A stretch of 64,000 bases of DNA from Ornithinibacillus caprae (GTDB taxonomy: Bacteria > Bacillota > Bacilli > Bacillales > Amphibacillaceae), in assembly GCF_009728145.1 (NCBI RefSeq), contig NZ_WOCA01000002.1, positions 394,169 through 458,168 on the forward strand, read 5' to 3'. Positions 1-7,899 of the stretch are shown here, piece after piece (position 1 is the stretch's first letter; each line of letters starts with the position of its first letter). The position numbers and the translations under genes are program-made. The notes beneath the pieces are model-generated. The model was given only the letters and a program-made list of their open reading frames with translations, had not been told where the DNA came from and ran no database searches.

Positions 1-922
1 TTACTTTTGCTAATCCGTTTTTAATGACTCCTTTCGTTTGTTTGTGAACGGAGGGGAATAAAAAGCTTACTAGAATGGCAACAATGATTGCACTTACGAC
101 TTGGAAGGTTACTCCTTGTAAAATAGGAATTTCTTGAAGTGGCGTCAATACCGTTGCTAGAAAGGTAATTTCGGTGAATATATTATATTCAAACAGTGTG
201 TTGGCCATTACGATCGCAATTAATACAAGGAGTGGGATAAGTGTCTTCCATCTTTCCTTTAAAATTTGTAATACGGATTTATCAGGAATAAGCTCTGATG
301 GCATTTTCTTCCCGCGTACAAAGCGAAATGATTCTAGCATGGCAATGATTGCTCCAAAGGTAACAGTGATAAAAGCGAGCTTGATAACAGGATTAGGGTC
401 TGTACCAACGAGGGATGCAGATAAAAATACTCCTTGTGTGATTGGTGGCATGATCGATCCAATCGATGCTCCGAGTAGAATAATCATCCCGATTTGCTCT
501 GGTTTTAACTTAAGCTCGGTTAGTGAATGGATGACGAGAAATCCGATAACAGTAGCGGCTGCAATTGCATCACCAAGGAAGGAACCAGCAATTATTAACG
601 TTATAAATATGGCGATAATCAAACCTTTTGGTGAGTTACCGAATGCTGCTCGTAAGCTATTGAGTGTCGTTTCCATCGCACCTAATTTAACCTGTGATTC
701 TGCGTAAAGACTACCAAAAACAGACAGCATAATTACCCAAGATAGCCGATCGATTCCATCGATAAATGCTAAAACAGTTTCGCCTGGGTTAAGTCCTGAA
801 ATAATTGCTGAAGAGACTGCAGCAACAATAAGAGCAATTCTAATATCCCCGCCAATCTTTGGGATTTTTTTTACTAAAGCAATGGTGAACAATAAAATTA
901 ACGGCACTAAAATTTCTGCCAT
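1..922 (-). CDS. TRAP-like (DctM-type) membrane permease, 3' end beyond window
   Basis: The minus-strand frame is open from an ATG at 922 to the left edge (at least 307 codons, no stop seen). It encodes a very hydrophobic protein with many membrane segments. A GSIMPP stretch around residue 160, flanked by hydrophobic helices, recalls the proline-rich loops of TRAP large permeases (DctM) and related ion-transporter-superfamily carriers. An AGAAGGGAT ribosome site lies just before the ATG. It follows the opine/amino-acid dehydrogenase operon by 21 bases on the same strand, so it probably imports that operon's substrate. No periplasmic-type binding protein or small DctQ subunit is visible in the window. 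The family call is moderate; the membrane-carrier call is strong. Confidence 0.6.
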   Translation of the reverse strand, partial: MAEILVPLILLFTIALVKKIPKIGGDIRIALIVAAVSSAIISGLNPGETVLAFIDGIDRLSWVIMLSVFGSLYAESQVKLGAMETTLNSLRAAFGNSPKGLIIAIFITLIIAGSFLGDAIAAATVIGFLVIHSLTELKLKPEQIGMIILLGASIGSIMPPITQGVFLSASLVGTDPNPVIKLAFITVTFGAIIAMLESFRFVRGKKMPSELIPDKSVLQILKERWKTLIPLLVLIAIVMANTLFEYNIFTEITFLATVLTPLQEIPILQGVTFQVVSAIIVAILVSFLFPSVHKQTKGVIKNGLAKV

Positions 923-943
923 TTCATCAATCCCTTCTATGGA

Positions 944-2107
944 TTAGAATGATAAACTTCTTGACGACCGGTTTAATTTTAATGGTTGAAGCAGTTCTTG
1001 TTCCTTTGCACGTTTGTCTATTAAACTTGTAACTAAATGACCAGTGATTGGAGCTAGGGCAATCCCATCCCCTTCATGTCCAGCTGCAATAAAAAATCCT
1101 TTTACATCTGGTGCTTCATCGATAATGGGGAGTCCATCTATTGTATAGGGCCGAAATCCTACCATCGTGCGGATGATACGAGTGTTTCTTAGTGCGGGGG
1201 CTAATCTGCTAGCATGTGCTGCAATTGCTGATAGGACCTTTGCATCAACTGATTTATGGTAGCCATTAAATTCTCTACTCGCCCCAATTAATACATTGCC
1301 ACTATCGGTTTGCCCCAACGAAAGTCCAATACCGAATGGAGGTGGGTTTTGGGCTTCATTATGTTTGGCGGTGATGTATTGAGAGCATAGAACATTCCCA
1401 AAAATGGTTGGCTTTAATTTTTCGGTAATAAGAATGGCACCACGACGTGGCATAATCGTAAGGCTCACACCAGCCATTTCGGCTATTTTAGGAGCGAATG
1501 GCCCAGTTGCATTGATGACGATTTCTGATGCGATAGATCCATTTGTCGTTTGAACCCCAGTTACTTTTTGGTTTTTGGTGGTAATGTTGATTACAGCGGT
1601 GTGTGGTCTGATTTCTGCATGATGGCGTTTTGCTGCCTCTGCAAATGCTTGGGTTAATAAAAGTGGGTTTACTTCGGCATCTTCCTTACTATATGTTGCT
1701 CCTACAATGTGATGAGATAAACTAGGTTGCCTTGCAAGTGCTTCATTTCGGTCTAGAAGCTTAACATCGATTCCAGCTTTTTGCTGTTTTTTTACAAACT
1801 TTTTCATAACTTCTAAGTGTTCTTCCTGTTCGATCACAATCATTCCGCCATTTGGTTTGAATTCAATGGATGCACCCAGTTCTTCTTCTAGATTTTCATA
1901 GATGCTTCGACTCTTTTTTGCTAGTTGGACAGGGAAACCAGGTTTCTTTGATTGTAAAAAAATTGCTTTATCACATGCAGCCGATGTCTGCGCACCAATC
2001 TCTCCTTTTTCTAACAAAATAACGCTTCTACCAGTTTTTGCTACGTAATAAGCAATCGAGGTACCGATAACTCCACCGCCAATGATTATGGCATCTGCTG
2101 TTTCCAT
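944..2107 (-). CDS. FAD-dependent amine/D-amino-acid oxidase-type subunit (DAO family)
   Basis: A 387-aa protein with an N-terminal FAD-binding Rossmann motif (IIGGGVIGTSIAYYVAKTG, residues about 8-26) and the C-terminal DAO signature (GFRPYTIDGLPIID, then GHEGDGIALAP). Length and architecture match the catalytic subunits of glycine/D-amino-acid dehydrogenases such as HcnC, opine oxidase B and D-hydroxyproline dehydrogenase, which oxidise a C-N bond and pass electrons through partner Fe-S/FAD subunits. The start at 2107 has AAGGAGG nine bases upstream and overlaps the end of the upstream FAD subunit by 22 bases, implying one operon. The substrate cannot be read from the sequence; a proline, hydroxyproline or opine derivative is the usual case for this gene set. 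Confidence 0.82.
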   Translation of the reverse strand: METADAIIIGGGVIGTSIAYYVAKTGRSVILLEKGEIGAQTSAACDKAIFLQSKKPGFPVQLAKKSRSIYENLEEELGASIEFKPNGGMIVIEQEEHLEVMKKFVKKQQKAGIDVKLLDRNEALARQPSLSHHIVGATYSKEDAEVNPLLLTQAFAEAAKRHHAEIRPHTAVINITTKNQKVTGVQTTNGSIASEIVINATGPFAPKIAEMAGVSLTIMPRRGAILITEKLKPTIFGNVLCSQYITAKHNEAQNPPPFGIGLSLGQTDSGNVLIGASREFNGYHKSVDAKVLSAIAAHASRLAPALRNTRIIRTMVGFRPYTIDGLPIIDEAPDVKGFFIAAGHEGDGIALAPITGHLVTSLIDKRAKEQELLQPLKLNRSSRSLSF

Positions 2108-3333
2108 TGGTCAGATTCCTCCTTGGCTGGAAAGTTTTGATCCCATAACTGTTGTACCTTTTTTCGTCCTTGTTCAATTTGTGGATGAAAATGGAATAGG
2201 GAATCATTTCTAGTTAGGCGTAGCTGTTTTTGTGCTTTCTGAATGGCAGGTTTTACGTTTTTAAGTAATCCCATTCTTCCACTAATTGCTGTTCCAGCTA
2301 ATTTCCCCTGTGCGATTGCAACCTTGGCGCTTTCGATTCCAGTGATATTGCCAGCGACAAAAATTCCTTTTTCGGTTGTTTCCATTTCTGCATTATGCAG
2401 TGGAATATGTCCGCCAAGCTCTTTCATGTATGCCATTTTACAACCAACTAAGGTTGCTAGCTCCGTGAGTGGATATAGACCGCCAGATATACATACGCAA
2501 TCGACTTTGATAGTTTTATTTGCTGTCCTTTTAATGGAACCATTTGGGGAGAGATTGGCTATTTTTATTTGCTCGACTTGTTGTTCACCTTCTATTTCTA
2601 AAATTGTTTTTCTGAAATAAAGAGGAACTCCTTGAACGTTTATTCCAAATGGTAGATGGGTTGAGAGTGTTTGAATGAACGGCTGTTTAGCCATTTTTGC
2701 AAATCCTTTGAGCCATGGATTTGGAGCTAGATGTGCCAGGGTAGACAAGTAGGAAATGGTTTGCTTTGGGTTTGATTTTTCATGGGAAAATTTACTTGCT
2801 GGAGGTTGGAAAATTCCTATTACATGGATGCCTGCTAGCTTTAATTCATGGGCTACAGTAAGTGATAGTGGATCGATTCCAATTATGGCAACTTTATTTC
2901 CTGGTTTTACACGGTGATAGTTTGCTAGTGTTTGTGCAGCACCAATTGCCATAGCACCAGGCTTTGTCCATCCAGGAATGGGAATAGCTTTTTCTGCTGC
3001 ACCAGTAGCGAGTAGGATGTTTTTGGTGCTTAATTCTTCACCGGTGTTTAAATTAACTTTCCAGTGTGGGAAAATTCCCCAAACTTCAGATTCTTGGAAA
3101 CAAGTGATTGGAAGTTGTTTTATTTTTTCATCCATCATTTTGGCTATATCTTTCCCAATCCACCATTCGTTTGATTTCGGGTCCTTATATAGTTGGCCCA
3201 ATAGCTTTCCACCAGGTATTGGGTTTTCGTCTATGATTGCAACCTTTGCACCGTTCATAGCAGCTTGGATTGCTGCGCTCATACCAGCTGGTCCTGCCCC
3301 GATTACTACTAGGTCATAATTCGTATGTTTCAT
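2086..3333 (-). CDS. NAD(P)/FAD-dependent oxidoreductase subunit (HcnB / opine oxidase A-like)
   Basis: A 415-aa protein starting at the ATG at 3333. This ATG overlaps the stop of the upstream Fe-S gene in an ATGA arrangement, which decides the start. Residues 7-30 form an FAD Rossmann fold (VIGAGPAGMSAAIQAAMNG). A second nucleotide-binding region near residue 165 is degenerate (IIGIDPLS instead of GxGxxG). The C-terminal part keeps the GIFVAGNITGIESAKVAIA flavin signature. In HcnABC, opine oxidases and D-hydroxyproline dehydrogenases this subunit works with a 2Fe-2S protein and a DAO subunit, all encoded here. Its role is inferred to be electron transfer within that complex. Confidence 0.82.
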   Translation of the reverse strand: MKHTNYDLVVIGAGPAGMSAAIQAAMNGAKVAIIDENPIPGGKLLGQLYKDPKSNEWWIGKDIAKMMDEKIKQLPITCFQESEVWGIFPHWKVNLNTGEELSTKNILLATGAAEKAIPIPGWTKPGAMAIGAAQTLANYHRVKPGNKVAIIGIDPLSLTVAHELKLAGIHVIGIFQPPASKFSHEKSNPKQTISYLSTLAHLAPNPWLKGFAKMAKQPFIQTLSTHLPFGINVQGVPLYFRKTILEIEGEQQVEQIKIANLSPNGSIKRTANKTIKVDCVCISGGLYPLTELATLVGCKMAYMKELGGHIPLHNAEMETTEKGIFVAGNITGIESAKVAIAQGKLAGTAISGRMGLLKNVKPAIQKAQKQLRLTRNDSLFHFHPQIEQGRKKVQQLWDQNFPAKEESDQWKQQMP

Positions 3334-3629
3334 ATGCGTTCGCCACTTTCTGATTCGATAAACATGTTGTCTTTTACTGGTGTGATACAAGCACGGACAT
3401 GATGGGTTTTGTTTACCGTGACTCGACATTCATAGCAGTGTCCAATCCCGCAATATATACCACGTGGCTGTTTTTGTTTTTCTGTGTGGCGAAGGATTCG
3501 AACATTGTTTGCGAGTAATGCAGCAGCAATGGATTCTCCTTTATATGCGGGATATTTGTTACCGTTAAAGGTGATAGATATGGGGTGTTTTTCTAACTTC
3601 CCTAGAATCGGATGTTCAGTTATTCTCAT
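3330..3629 (-). CDS. Small plant-type [2Fe-2S] ferredoxin-like subunit (HcnA-like)
   Basis: A 99-aa protein with the plant-type cluster pattern CGIGHCYEC followed by a distant fourth Cys (ACITPV), typical of the short 2Fe-2S subunits of HcnABC/opine-oxidase complexes. The ATG at 3629 has an AAAGGA ribosome site nine bases upstream. It overlaps the upstream BFD gene by 14 bases and is coupled by an ATGA junction to the FAD subunit. It is expected to shuttle electrons from the flavoprotein subunits. Confidence 0.85.
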   Translation of the reverse strand: MRITEHPILGKLEKHPISITFNGNKYPAYKGESIAAALLANNVRILRHTEKQKQPRGIYCGIGHCYECRVTVNKTHHVRACITPVKDNMFIESESGERI

Positions 3630-3966
3630 GTGAAAAATCCTTTCTGTTAGTGGCTAATTCCGATAATGTTAGTGGACGAGCTGGGATGCTTGGGGTTAGG
3701 CTAGGTAATTCTGGAATTGGTTGATTGGTTCGTATTGAAATGAGTTGTTCGATGAGTGGTCGACAGGTTCTTCCTTGACATATTCCCATGCCAGCCCTTG
3801 TTTTGAGTTTCAATTCCTTTGCGGTTTTTGTTCCATTTTCAATTGAGGTCAACAATTCACTTAGTAGAACCTCTTCACACCTACAGATGATTATATCTTC
3901 TATAATTTGATTACCTCCAAACTGTATAATGTTTTGATTGACTGGGCTTGGTCCCCCTTCATTCAT
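3616..3966 (-). CDS. BFD-like [2Fe-2S]-binding subunit
   Basis: About 116 aa, with the four-cysteine BFD pattern CRCEE ... GICQGRTCR, which binds a 2Fe-2S cluster. In opine and D-hydroxyproline dehydrogenases this module is either fused to or encoded beside the FAD subunit. It is the first gene of the minus-strand operon. The start is uncertain: the frame stays open upstream to a GTG at 4023, but that GTG lies in the palindromic repeat at 4012-4052, so the ATG at 3966 is preferred although it has no clear ribosome site. The repeat lies only about 45 bases upstream and may have replaced the original leader. Confidence 0.75.
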   Translation of the reverse strand: MNEGGPSPVNQNIIQFGGNQIIEDIIICRCEEVLLSELLTSIENGTKTAKELKLKTRAGMGICQGRTCRPLIEQLISIRTNQPIPELPSLTPSIPARPLTLSELATNRKDFSHENN

Positions 3967-4011
3967 TATATGAAGCCGAACATGAAAACATGAAACCGAT
4001 TCAATTCGAGG

Positions 4012-4052
4012 GGTGCCTGTCACTTGTCGATTTTCGACAAGTGACAGGCACC
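4012..4052. repeat. Full palindromic repeat copy (family 1)
   Basis: Nineteen-base perfect inverted arms (GGTGCCTGTCACTTGTCGA and its complement) separated by TTT. It lies between the divergent BFD gene and the AbrB-family gene. The right arm ends in the family-constant GTGACAGGCACC, followed by CGACAAA. Confidence 0.95.
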
Positions 4053-4068
4053 GACAAAGTGCTATACT
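4041..4068 (+). promoter_or_regulatory. Possible promoter of the AbrB-family gene, with -35 inside the repeat
   Basis: GTGACA (4041-4046, inside the repeat arm) and TATACT (4063-4068) are 16 bases apart and sit 33 bases before the ATG at 4101. The -10 is good. The -35 matches TTGACA at four of six positions and would be supplied by the repeat. Inference only. Confidence 0.35.
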
Positions 4069-4100
4069 TATAGGTAGTTTACATTGAAGGGGATTTTTTC

Positions 4101-5195
4101 ATGCTGGTGTTAAGATTGATCGAAACGTTTGTGATTGCTTTTATTGGCGGATATATATTTTATTTACTTGATTTTCCGTTGCCGTGGGTGTTGGGAGCAT
4201 TAACACTCGTAATGCTATGGCAAGGATTCATGAAAAGGAACTTACTGGTGCCGAATGCTGTTAGAGATGCTGGATTTATCATATTAGGAATTTATTTTGG
4301 ATTATATTTTACAAAGGATACTTTTCAAACGGTTATTCCATATTTTTTGCCATATGTATTACTAACTATCGTCTTAATTGTTGTATGTGTCGTATTAGGA
4401 TCAATCGTTTCTAAGTGGATTAAAGTTGATCAAACGACAAGTGTTTTTGCCTGTATCCCAGGCGGACTGTCGGAAATGGCGATTGCCAGTGAAGCACTGA
4501 AAGGGAACTCATCCTTAGTCGTTATTTTTCAAACCGTTCGTTTGATTGCAGTATTATTTATGATTCCACCTGTCATGACCTTAATTTTTAGAGATGGGGG
4601 AAGCTCTGGTACGAATGTAGTTGTCGGAGAGATTTTCAATGGAAGCTTATGGAACTATGGGTGGTTTATTTTGCCAGTTATTGCAGCAGTATTCATTCGA
4701 GATAAAATTCCTGCTGGTATTATTATTGGAGCACTTGGAATTACCGCTGTAATGAATGTAAGTCCGATTGAGCTAGCATCAGTGCCCTCGATTGTCATGA
4801 ATGGTGCGCAAATAGCGGTTGGTGCTAGTCTTGGGAAGAAGATGATTTTTGAGGATTTAAAAGTAGGTGGAAAATATATTTTCCTTTACTTTGGTTTAGC
4901 AATAACCATTATTGCCGTTTCATTCGGACTTGGTGTGGCACTAGCGAATTTTACAACGCTAAATTACCCAACAGCTATTTTATCTATTGCACCGGGAGGA
5001 TTTTTCGAAATGGTATTAACAGCTTACAATGTCGGGGGCGATGCTGCTGTAGTAAGTGCACTACAATTAGTACGGGTATTATTAATCGTTTTATGTGTCC
5101 CGCCAGCATTGAAGTGGTGGTTTGAACGAAATAGAAAAAGAACGAATCTAGGTGATCACCACTACCACCGAAGTTCGACAAATTTCGGGGAGTGA
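4101..5195 (+). CDS. AbrB-family membrane protein (putative transporter/regulator)
   Basis: A 364-aa, highly hydrophobic protein with about ten membrane segments in two repeated halves. Each half carries a glycine-rich PGG motif (IPGGLSEMAIASEALKG and, later, IAPGGFFEMVLTAYNVGG), characteristic of the AbrB duplication family (often misnamed ammonia monooxygenase). GAAGGGGA precedes the ATG. The last seven codons (SSTNFGE) and the TGA stop lie inside a half copy of the dispersed repeat (5173-5207), so the native C-terminus appears to have been replaced or extended. Transport substrate unknown. Confidence 0.85.
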   Translation: MLVLRLIETFVIAFIGGYIFYLLDFPLPWVLGALTLVMLWQGFMKRNLLVPNAVRDAGFIILGIYFGLYFTKDTFQTVIPYFLPYVLLTIVLIVVCVVLGSIVSKWIKVDQTTSVFACIPGGLSEMAIASEALKGNSSLVVIFQTVRLIAVLFMIPPVMTLIFRDGGSSGTNVVVGEIFNGSLWNYGWFILPVIAAVFIRDKIPAGIIIGALGITAVMNVSPIELASVPSIVMNGAQIAVGASLGKKMIFEDLKVGGKYIFLYFGLAITIIAVSFGLGVALANFTTLNYPTAILSIAPGGFFEMVLTAYNVGGDAAVVSALQLVRVLLIVLCVPPALKWWFERNRKRTNLGDHHYHRSSTNFGE

Positions 5196-5207
5196 CAGGC
5201 ACCGACA
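5173..5207 (+). repeat. Half repeat copy (family 1, GAGGAG-type)
   Basis: A non-palindromic variant reading TTCGACAAATTTCGGGGAG and then GTGACAGGCACCGACA. The left palindromic arm is absent. It overlaps the end of the AbrB-family gene and supplies its stop codon. The same variant recurs near 16108 and 28321. Confidence 0.9.
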
Positions 5208-5225
5208 AATAAAGGGGGAGTTTTG

Positions 5226-6536
5226 ATGAGTGGTTTGGGTTGTCCTAATTGTGGGGCGGAGTTGTTTGAGGATTTTGAAGAGAGGATGGAGCAAACGAAT
5301 GATGGTGGTGTGATGATGGATACGTATCCTGCTTATGTGTGCGCTGATTCTTGTGGTTTTTCCATTCGGATCGATTCCTTGCCTAGGGTTATTGCACAGC
5401 AAGGTGAGGAACGGCTTTTGTTACTTTATTCCAATATGCAGGGCAGAATAATGGATGTGCGTGATTCGGTAATATGGCCGCCTATGCATATCGATGCCTT
5501 ACTAGCTCGTGGAGGATGGGAAGATTATGTAGGGAACCACGATTTAGAAAAGTTACTTGCACAGGCTCGTGACAGTCGTTCTGCTTATCTGGAGCCACCG
5601 AATTTATTTACATATGCAACAAGTGAGTTGTCTCAGGATGCATTCTTATGCTGGTTAATGTCTTGGAGTGAGGAAGCTTATTCTGCACTAGATCACCAGC
5701 TACATGAAGTAGCGATAGATTTTATCTCTGAGATTTTTAGGTTACATGATCTGTCTACGCCTCCAATTGAATCCATTGAAATAGAGCGACAGTTCAATGG
5801 ATTGGATATATTAGCTGTTATTAATAACAAATATGCCATTTTAATAGAAGATAAAACATTTACGAAAAACCACTCCAATCAGTTGGAACGGTATAAGAAA
5901 AATGTTCGAGCGGTGTATCCGAAGTTAAAGCAATTACCAATCTACTTTAAAATTGCAGATCAAAGTAATTACCGTTCTGTTGAAGAAGCAGGTTATATTC
6001 CATTTCAACGTGAGCTGATGATGAGGATTTTGAAAAGAGGGATCGATAGTGGCGTTAAAAATGCTATTTTCCTAGATTACTATCGACATGTAGAGCGGTT
6101 GGAAAATAGTTACCGTTCGTTTAAGAAGAAGCCAGTTAAAGAGTGGGGAGCTATGGCGTGGCATGGATTTTACCAGGAGGTACAGAAGGAATTAGCTGGT
6201 AATTGGGGGTATGTTCCTAATTATTCTGGTGGATTTTGGGGATTTTGGTGGAAATCAAGGTGTTTGACCGAACAAAGGTATTATTTACAGCTTGAGCAGG
6301 AAAAATTGTGTGTTAAGGTAATGGTTAAAGAGGATGAAAATACTAGGGAAGTCCGTCAAGAAGCTGTGAAGGAAGTTCTAGAACAATCAAATGTTTATCA
6401 ATTAGGTCTCCAAAAACCAGCAAGACTCGGTACCGGAAAGACCATGACTATTGCCGAACGGAAGGGGTATATTCAAGTTGATCCGCATGGAATAGTTGAT
6501 ATCGAGCGTACTATTAAGGAACTAAAGAGGTACTAA
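5226..6536 (+). CDS. Zinc-ribbon plus PD-(D/E)XK nuclease-superfamily protein
   Basis: A 436-aa protein. Residues about 5-40 carry a CPNC ... CADSC pair, which looks like a small zinc ribbon. A middle domain (about residues 145-245) has the order expected of PD-(D/E)XK enzymes: a glutamate-bearing helix (SQDAFLCWLMSW), then GLDILAVINNKYAILIEDK, giving the D-(x)n-E-x-K core, then a Q-containing helix (NQLERYKK). This resembles the PDDEXK_4-type superfamily, whose members are mostly uncharacterised or defence/repair-associated. The ATG at 5226 has GGGGGAG six bases upstream. There is no methylase or other restriction partner nearby, so a restriction-modification role is not supported. Confidence 0.65.
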   Translation: MSGLGCPNCGAELFEDFEERMEQTNDGGVMMDTYPAYVCADSCGFSIRIDSLPRVIAQQGEERLLLLYSNMQGRIMDVRDSVIWPPMHIDALLARGGWEDYVGNHDLEKLLAQARDSRSAYLEPPNLFTYATSELSQDAFLCWLMSWSEEAYSALDHQLHEVAIDFISEIFRLHDLSTPPIESIEIERQFNGLDILAVINNKYAILIEDKTFTKNHSNQLERYKKNVRAVYPKLKQLPIYFKIADQSNYRSVEEAGYIPFQRELMMRILKRGIDSGVKNAIFLDYYRHVERLENSYRSFKKKPVKEWGAMAWHGFYQEVQKELAGNWGYVPNYSGGFWGFWWKSRCLTEQRYYLQLEQEKLCVKVMVKEDENTREVRQEAVKEVLEQSNVYQLGLQKPARLGTGKTMTIAERKGYIQVDPHGIVDIERTIKELKRY

Positions 6537-6560
6537 TAGTGAAAGGGGAGAGGAAGAGTT

Positions 6561-7697
6561 ATGGGAAAGTTCTATGATGTTGCTATTATTGGTGCTGGTT
6601 CCATGGGAATGGCAGCTGGCTATTTTTTGGCAAAACAAGGGAAAAGCACTTTGCTACTCGATGCCAATGATCCACCGCATGCAAATGGCAGTCATCACGG
6701 AAGCACGCGAATTATTCGACATGCATATGGGGAAGGGCGTCAGTATGTTTCCTTAGTTTTACGGGCTCAGGAACTGTGGGAAGCGTTAGAAAAAGACAGT
6801 GGAAATCGAATCTTTGAAAAAACAGGGGTACTAGGAATAGGGGATGAGGATTCTGCTTTTATAAAAGAAACAATAGAAAGTGCGCATCAGTACAAACTAC
6901 CTCTAGAGGTTTTAAGTGCGAATGAAGTAAAGAAAAGATGGCCAGGGATTCAGGTTCCCAATCATTTTGTAGGGTGTTTTGAGCCTAATTCTGGGTTTCT
7001 ATATAGTGAGGAATGTATTAGGTCTTACCGGAAACTTGCCTTAAACCATGGTGCTGATTTAAAAGTGAATACAAAAGTTGAACAAGTAAATTCGGTAGAT
7101 GGGAAGGTTGAAATAATAACGAATCATAATGAGACTTTTTACGCTCAAAAAGTGGTTGTGTCAGCAGGGGCATGGGCTTCGAAGTTGTTGGCAACCATGG
7201 ATTTACCATTACAACCAACAAGGAAGACGTTTGCTTGGTTTGATACAAAGTCCGATTCGTTTGATCATCCTAAATTTCCTGCGTTTTTCTTTGATATTGG
7301 AGAACGGTTGTATTATGGCTTCCCCAATATAGATGATGCTGGATTAAAGCTCGGAAGACATGATGGTGGGCAAGATACAGATCCAGATGAAGTAAATCGG
7401 GTTTTTGGGAGCTTAGCATCTGATGAGGGAGATTTGCGGGAGTTTCTAGATGAGTTTATGCCACAGGCATCAGGAAAAATTAATTATGGAAAGGTTTGCT
7501 TATATACGAAAACCACTGATGATCACTTCATTCTCGATCATCACCCTAAAAATCCCAATATAATAATTGCAGCAGGATTTTCTGGTCATGGCTTTAAATT
7601 TAGTAGTGTGATAGGAGAGATCTTGAGTCAGCTTGCCATGGAAGGAAAAACCGAGCATGATATTTCCCTGTTTAGGTTGGGAAGGTTTAACAAATGA
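6561..7697 (+). CDS. Monomeric sarcosine oxidase / N-methyltryptophan oxidase family flavoenzyme
   Basis: A 378-aa enzyme with an N-terminal FAD motif (IIGAGSMGMAAGYFLAKQG), the family stretch HHGSTRIIRHAYGEG near residue 50, and KVCLYTKTTDDHFILD near residue 315. The Cys in that last stretch aligns with the cysteine that holds FAD covalently in MSOX/SolA. It probably oxidises a secondary amine such as an N-methyl amino acid, releasing hydrogen peroxide and an aldehyde. It starts 24 bases after the PD-(D/E)XK gene behind GGGGAGAGG. Its TGA is followed at once by a full palindromic repeat. Confidence 0.85.
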   Translation: MGKFYDVAIIGAGSMGMAAGYFLAKQGKSTLLLDANDPPHANGSHHGSTRIIRHAYGEGRQYVSLVLRAQELWEALEKDSGNRIFEKTGVLGIGDEDSAFIKETIESAHQYKLPLEVLSANEVKKRWPGIQVPNHFVGCFEPNSGFLYSEECIRSYRKLALNHGADLKVNTKVEQVNSVDGKVEIITNHNETFYAQKVVVSAGAWASKLLATMDLPLQPTRKTFAWFDTKSDSFDHPKFPAFFFDIGERLYYGFPNIDDAGLKLGRHDGGQDTDPDEVNRVFGSLASDEGDLREFLDEFMPQASGKINYGKVCLYTKTTDDHFILDHHPKNPNIIIAAGFSGHGFKFSSVIGEILSQLAMEGKTEHDISLFRLGRFNK

Positions 7698-7738
7698 GGT
7701 GCCTGTCACTTGTCGAATTTCGACAAGTGACAGGCACC
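7698..7738. repeat. Full palindromic repeat copy (family 1)
   Basis: A 41-base palindrome with arms GGTGCCTGTCACTTGTCGAA and complement around a single T. Its first base directly follows the TGA of the sarcosine-oxidase-like gene (7695-7697). As RNA it would form a 20-bp hairpin. Confidence 0.97.
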
Positions 7739-7796
7739 TGTTTTTCTGTTTAGTTTTGCAAATTTTAATATTACATTTTCTGAACGTTGGAACCCC

Positions 7797-7825
7797 TTAC
7801 TTTATTGTTGTTTTCGTACTATAAT
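7797..7825 (+). promoter_or_regulatory. Putative sigma-A promoter of the MtlR-like regulator operon
   Basis: TTACTT (7797-7802) and TATAAT (7820-7825) are separated by 17 bases, about 75 bases before the regulator's likely GTG start. The -10 is perfect and the -35 weak. Confidence 0.45.
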
Positions 7826-7899
7826 GTGGTCAAAGGTTAATCCTTTTATTATTTTTAGTGCAATGCATTGCAAACTTGTTTTGTGAAAGGATCTTTGAT

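Noticed and set aside
174..707. A plus-strand ORF of 177 codons at the left edge
   Set aside because: It is antisense to the minus-strand membrane permease, which has a ribosome site, the right hydrophobic pattern and operon context.
3967..4023. Upstream extension of the BFD-like gene to the GTG at 4023
   Set aside because: The extension is read from the palindromic repeat and has no ribosome site.
5226..6536. The PD-(D/E)XK gene as part of a restriction-modification or other defence island
   Set aside because: The flanking genes are metabolic or transport genes; no methylase, helicase, toxin or other defence partner is present.
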